Positions 3,826-5,290 of a stretch of DNA of 5,290 bases are shown one piece after another. Each line of letters opens with the position of its first letter. The first letter of the stretch is position 1. The notes beneath the pieces were generated by a model, which was given only the letters and a program-made list of their open reading frames with translations, had not been told where the DNA came from and did not search any database. Source of the DNA: Burkholderiaceae bacterium (GTDB lineage Bacteria; Pseudomonadota; Gammaproteobacteria; Burkholderiales; Burkholderiaceae); NCBI GenBank assembly GCA_030151165.1, contig JASLEM010000487.1, positions 1-5,290 on the forward strand, written 5' to 3'. A program made the position numbers and the translations under genes.

Positions 3826-5290
3826 GAATCGCTCCCGGGCGAGGGCGTCGAGGTGACGGGCGCGGCGTTCGGTGGGGCGACGTTGGACGGCGACGCCGTC
3901 GCGCCCGACGACGCGCCATGCGGCGCTGCGGCAGATGCCGCGACCGCTGCCCGGTTGGCCGCGACGATCGCCTCCAGCGCCGCGTTGCGCAGTCGCGCCG
4001 GCGCGAGCGGCACGGGGGGCACCGACGCGAACGCGACCGGCAGGAACGGCGTAGCCGCGGGGCCGCCGACGGCGAGTCGCACGTCGCGGCCGCCGGTGTC
4101 CTGCAGGAAGGTCCACAGCGGCGCGGCGGCGGCGTCACGGTGCGCGGCGTGCGCGGCGCGGGCGAGCACGACCTCGTCGGCCGGCTCGTGCTGCACGTGC
4201 CAGTTGGTCTGCGCGAGCGCGAGCGCGGCGCGCGGGTCGCCGCGCAGGTCGAGCTCGTAGCGCGACTGCTCGCGGCCGTGGCTCTTGTCGCCGCGCAGCA
4301 GCGCCGCGTCGTAGCGCTCGCCGAGCATGGTCGTCGCGGCGACGGTCAGCGGGTGTTTCGTGCCGTGCAGCTGCTCGTCGGCGAGCGCGATGCGCAGCAG
4401 CACCGGGTCGGCGGCCTCGTTGCCCTTCAGCAGCGCGAGCACCTCGGCGGGGCGGTGCTGGTCGAGCAGCCAGTCGGCGTAGGCGCACTGCGTGTAGACG
4501 TCGCCGTTGGCCGCGAGCGCCGCCGCGAACAGCGCGCCGGCGGCCGGGTCGCCGCGGCGTTGCGCGAGTTCGGCGCGCATCAGGTTCAGCCAGCCCGGCG
4601 CCGGGTCGCCGGCAACGGTGGCGGCGCTGCTCGCGTCCGGCGCGCCGGCCAGGCGGGCGAGCGTGGCGGCGGCGGTGTCGGCGTGGCCTTGCAGGCTCGA
4701 GAGTTCGGCAAGGCAGGCCTGGGCGTTCAGCCGCACGCCGGCGCCGAGCGCGAGGAAGTCCGGCCCGGCGAGGCGGCGACAGCCGGCCTCGGCGTCGGCG
4801 AAGCGGCCGCGCACCTGCAGCACGCCGGCGCGCGTCAGCTCGGTTTGTGCGCGCACCGGCAGCGATACCCCTTGGGGCATGGCCAGGATCGCGTCGAGTT
4901 CGACCAGCGCCTCGTCGAAGAAGTGCTGGCTCTGCATCGTCGTGGCGCGCACGAGGCGCACCTCGGCCGGCGCGTCCGCGCGGTTCCACCAAGGCGCGAG
5001 GGCGGCCTGGGCCGTGCCGAGCTCGCGCGGGTCGCCGCGCAGCCGGCCGCGCGCGAGCGCGTCGTTCGCGGCCTTCAGCGCGAGGCCCAGTTCGGCAGGG
5101 TGCTCCAGCAGCTGGGCGCGCTGGGCGCGTTCGGCGGCGATCTCGGCACGGCGTTGCGCCGCGTCGCCCACGTGGGTGGGCAGGTGCTCGACGACGACGT
5201 CGTCGCGAGCGTGAAATCGCAGGGCCGATTCCTCGGCCGCGAAAGAGGGCGCCACAGCGCCGGCGAGCAACGCGAATGCGAGTGCGTGTG
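3822..5290 (-). CDS. Exported TPR-like helical-repeat protein (partial, start off window)
   Basis: The frame is open to the right edge, giving 488 complete codons. The visible N-terminus, HALAFALLAGAVAPSFAAEE, is the hydrophobic core and cleavage region (SFA/AEE or FAA/EES) of a Sec signal peptide. The real start therefore lies beyond 5290, and the TTG at 5268-5270 is an internal Leu codon. The mature part is Ala/Leu/Arg-rich and helical, with repeating units of the TPR type, for example FFDEALVELDAIL and GRFADAEAGCRRLAG near 4740-4925, and RGDPAAGALFAAALAANGD near 4505-4560. TPR solenoids are protein-binding scaffolds; the exact repeat count was not determined. The last 40 or so residues are an Ala/Pro/Ser-rich, probably disordered tail ending SPGSDS. 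Its stop overlaps the HupE-like start by 4 nt, so the two likely act together in the envelope. I do not recognise a named family beyond TPR-like. Confidence 0.8.
   Translation of the reverse strand, partial: HALAFALLAGAVAPSFAAEESALRFHARDDVVVEHLPTHVGDAAQRRAEIAAERAQRAQLLEHPAELGLALKAANDALARGRLRGDPRELGTAQAALAPWWNRADAPAEVRLVRATTMQSQHFFDEALVELDAILAMPQGVSLPVRAQTELTRAGVLQVRGRFADAEAGCRRLAGPDFLALGAGVRLNAQACLAELSSLQGHADTAAATLARLAGAPDASSAATVAGDPAPGWLNLMRAELAQRRGDPAAGALFAAALAANGDVYTQCAYADWLLDQHRPAEVLALLKGNEAADPVLLRIALADEQLHGTKHPLTVAATTMLGERYDAALLRGDKSHGREQSRYELDLRGDPRAALALAQTNWHVQHEPADEVVLARAAHAAHRDAAAAPLWTFLQDTGGRDVRLAVGGPAATPFLPVAFASVPPVPLAPARLRNAALEAIVAANRAAVAASAAAPHGASSGATASPSNVAPPNAAPVTSTPSPGSDS
3832..3836 (-). 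promoter_or_regulatory. Ribosome binding site of the HupE-like gene inside the upstream gene
   Basis: GGGAG on the minus strand lies 6 nt before the ATG at 3825, within the last codons of the TPR-like gene. With the ATGA stop/start overlap at 3822-3825 this suggests coupled translation of the two proteins from one mRNA. Confidence 0.7.

Noticed and set aside
2237..4138. A 633-codon open frame on the minus strand, and a 654-codon frame on the plus strand at 2296-4260
   Set aside because: Both translate to low-complexity Arg/Ala/Gly-rich sequence with no recognisable domain and overlap the HupE-like gene in other frames. High GC content removes stop codons and explains them.
5268..5270. TTG as the start of the TPR-like gene
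   Set aside because: The frame stays open upstream to the window edge, and the residues on both sides of this codon form one continuous signal-peptide hydrophobic core, so it is an internal Leu.

Overview
The window is GC-rich DNA packed with genes. It looks like a chromosomal segment of a betaproteobacterium, most likely Burkholderiales (Comamonadaceae/Leptothrix/Rubrivivax-like). That placement rests on the protein types, the strong G/C third-position bias, the promoter style (TTG...CACAAT directly before an ATG) and a hairpin-rich intergenic repeat of a kind I remember from that group. It was not tested by any search. I see no rRNA, tRNA, CRISPR array, insertion sequence or phage gene.

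Left part (1-1514). A TfoX/Sxy N-terminal-domain protein runs leftward off the window edge (1-121, minus). It is divergent from a complete 5-formyltetrahydrofolate cyclo-ligase gene (256-858, plus), a folate-salvage enzyme. Both start codons lack a Shine-Dalgarno sequence and both have a -10-like hexamer exactly 6 nt upstream, which suggests leaderless transcripts. A 302-bp intergenic stretch (859-1160) follows. It holds terminator-like stem-loops, a perfect 7+7 palindrome with an extra half-site (TetR-operator-like) and a second composite palindrome. It leads into a small DUF192-family protein gene (1161-1514, plus).

Middle part (1515-2469). The DUF192 gene converges on a glutathione S-transferase gene (1566-2225, minus) whose stop codon lies in the loop of a GC-rich stem-loop. 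Upstream of the GST gene are 244 bp with no convincing gene. They hold several hairpins, the largest about 50 nt with roughly 21 base pairs, and probably represent a dispersed intergenic repeat.

Right part (2470-5290). Two minus-strand genes overlap by 4 nt (ATGA). The upstream one encodes an exported, helical-repeat (TPR-like) protein whose start lies beyond the window. The downstream one encodes a HupE/UreJ-family membrane protein with a signal peptide, a periplasmic domain carrying a textbook EF-hand loop, an Ala/Thr/Asp linker, and a His-rich multi-spanning membrane domain. Together they look like a translationally coupled cell-envelope module, perhaps for metal handling. I know of no established function for such a pair, and it is the best candidate here for something undescribed.
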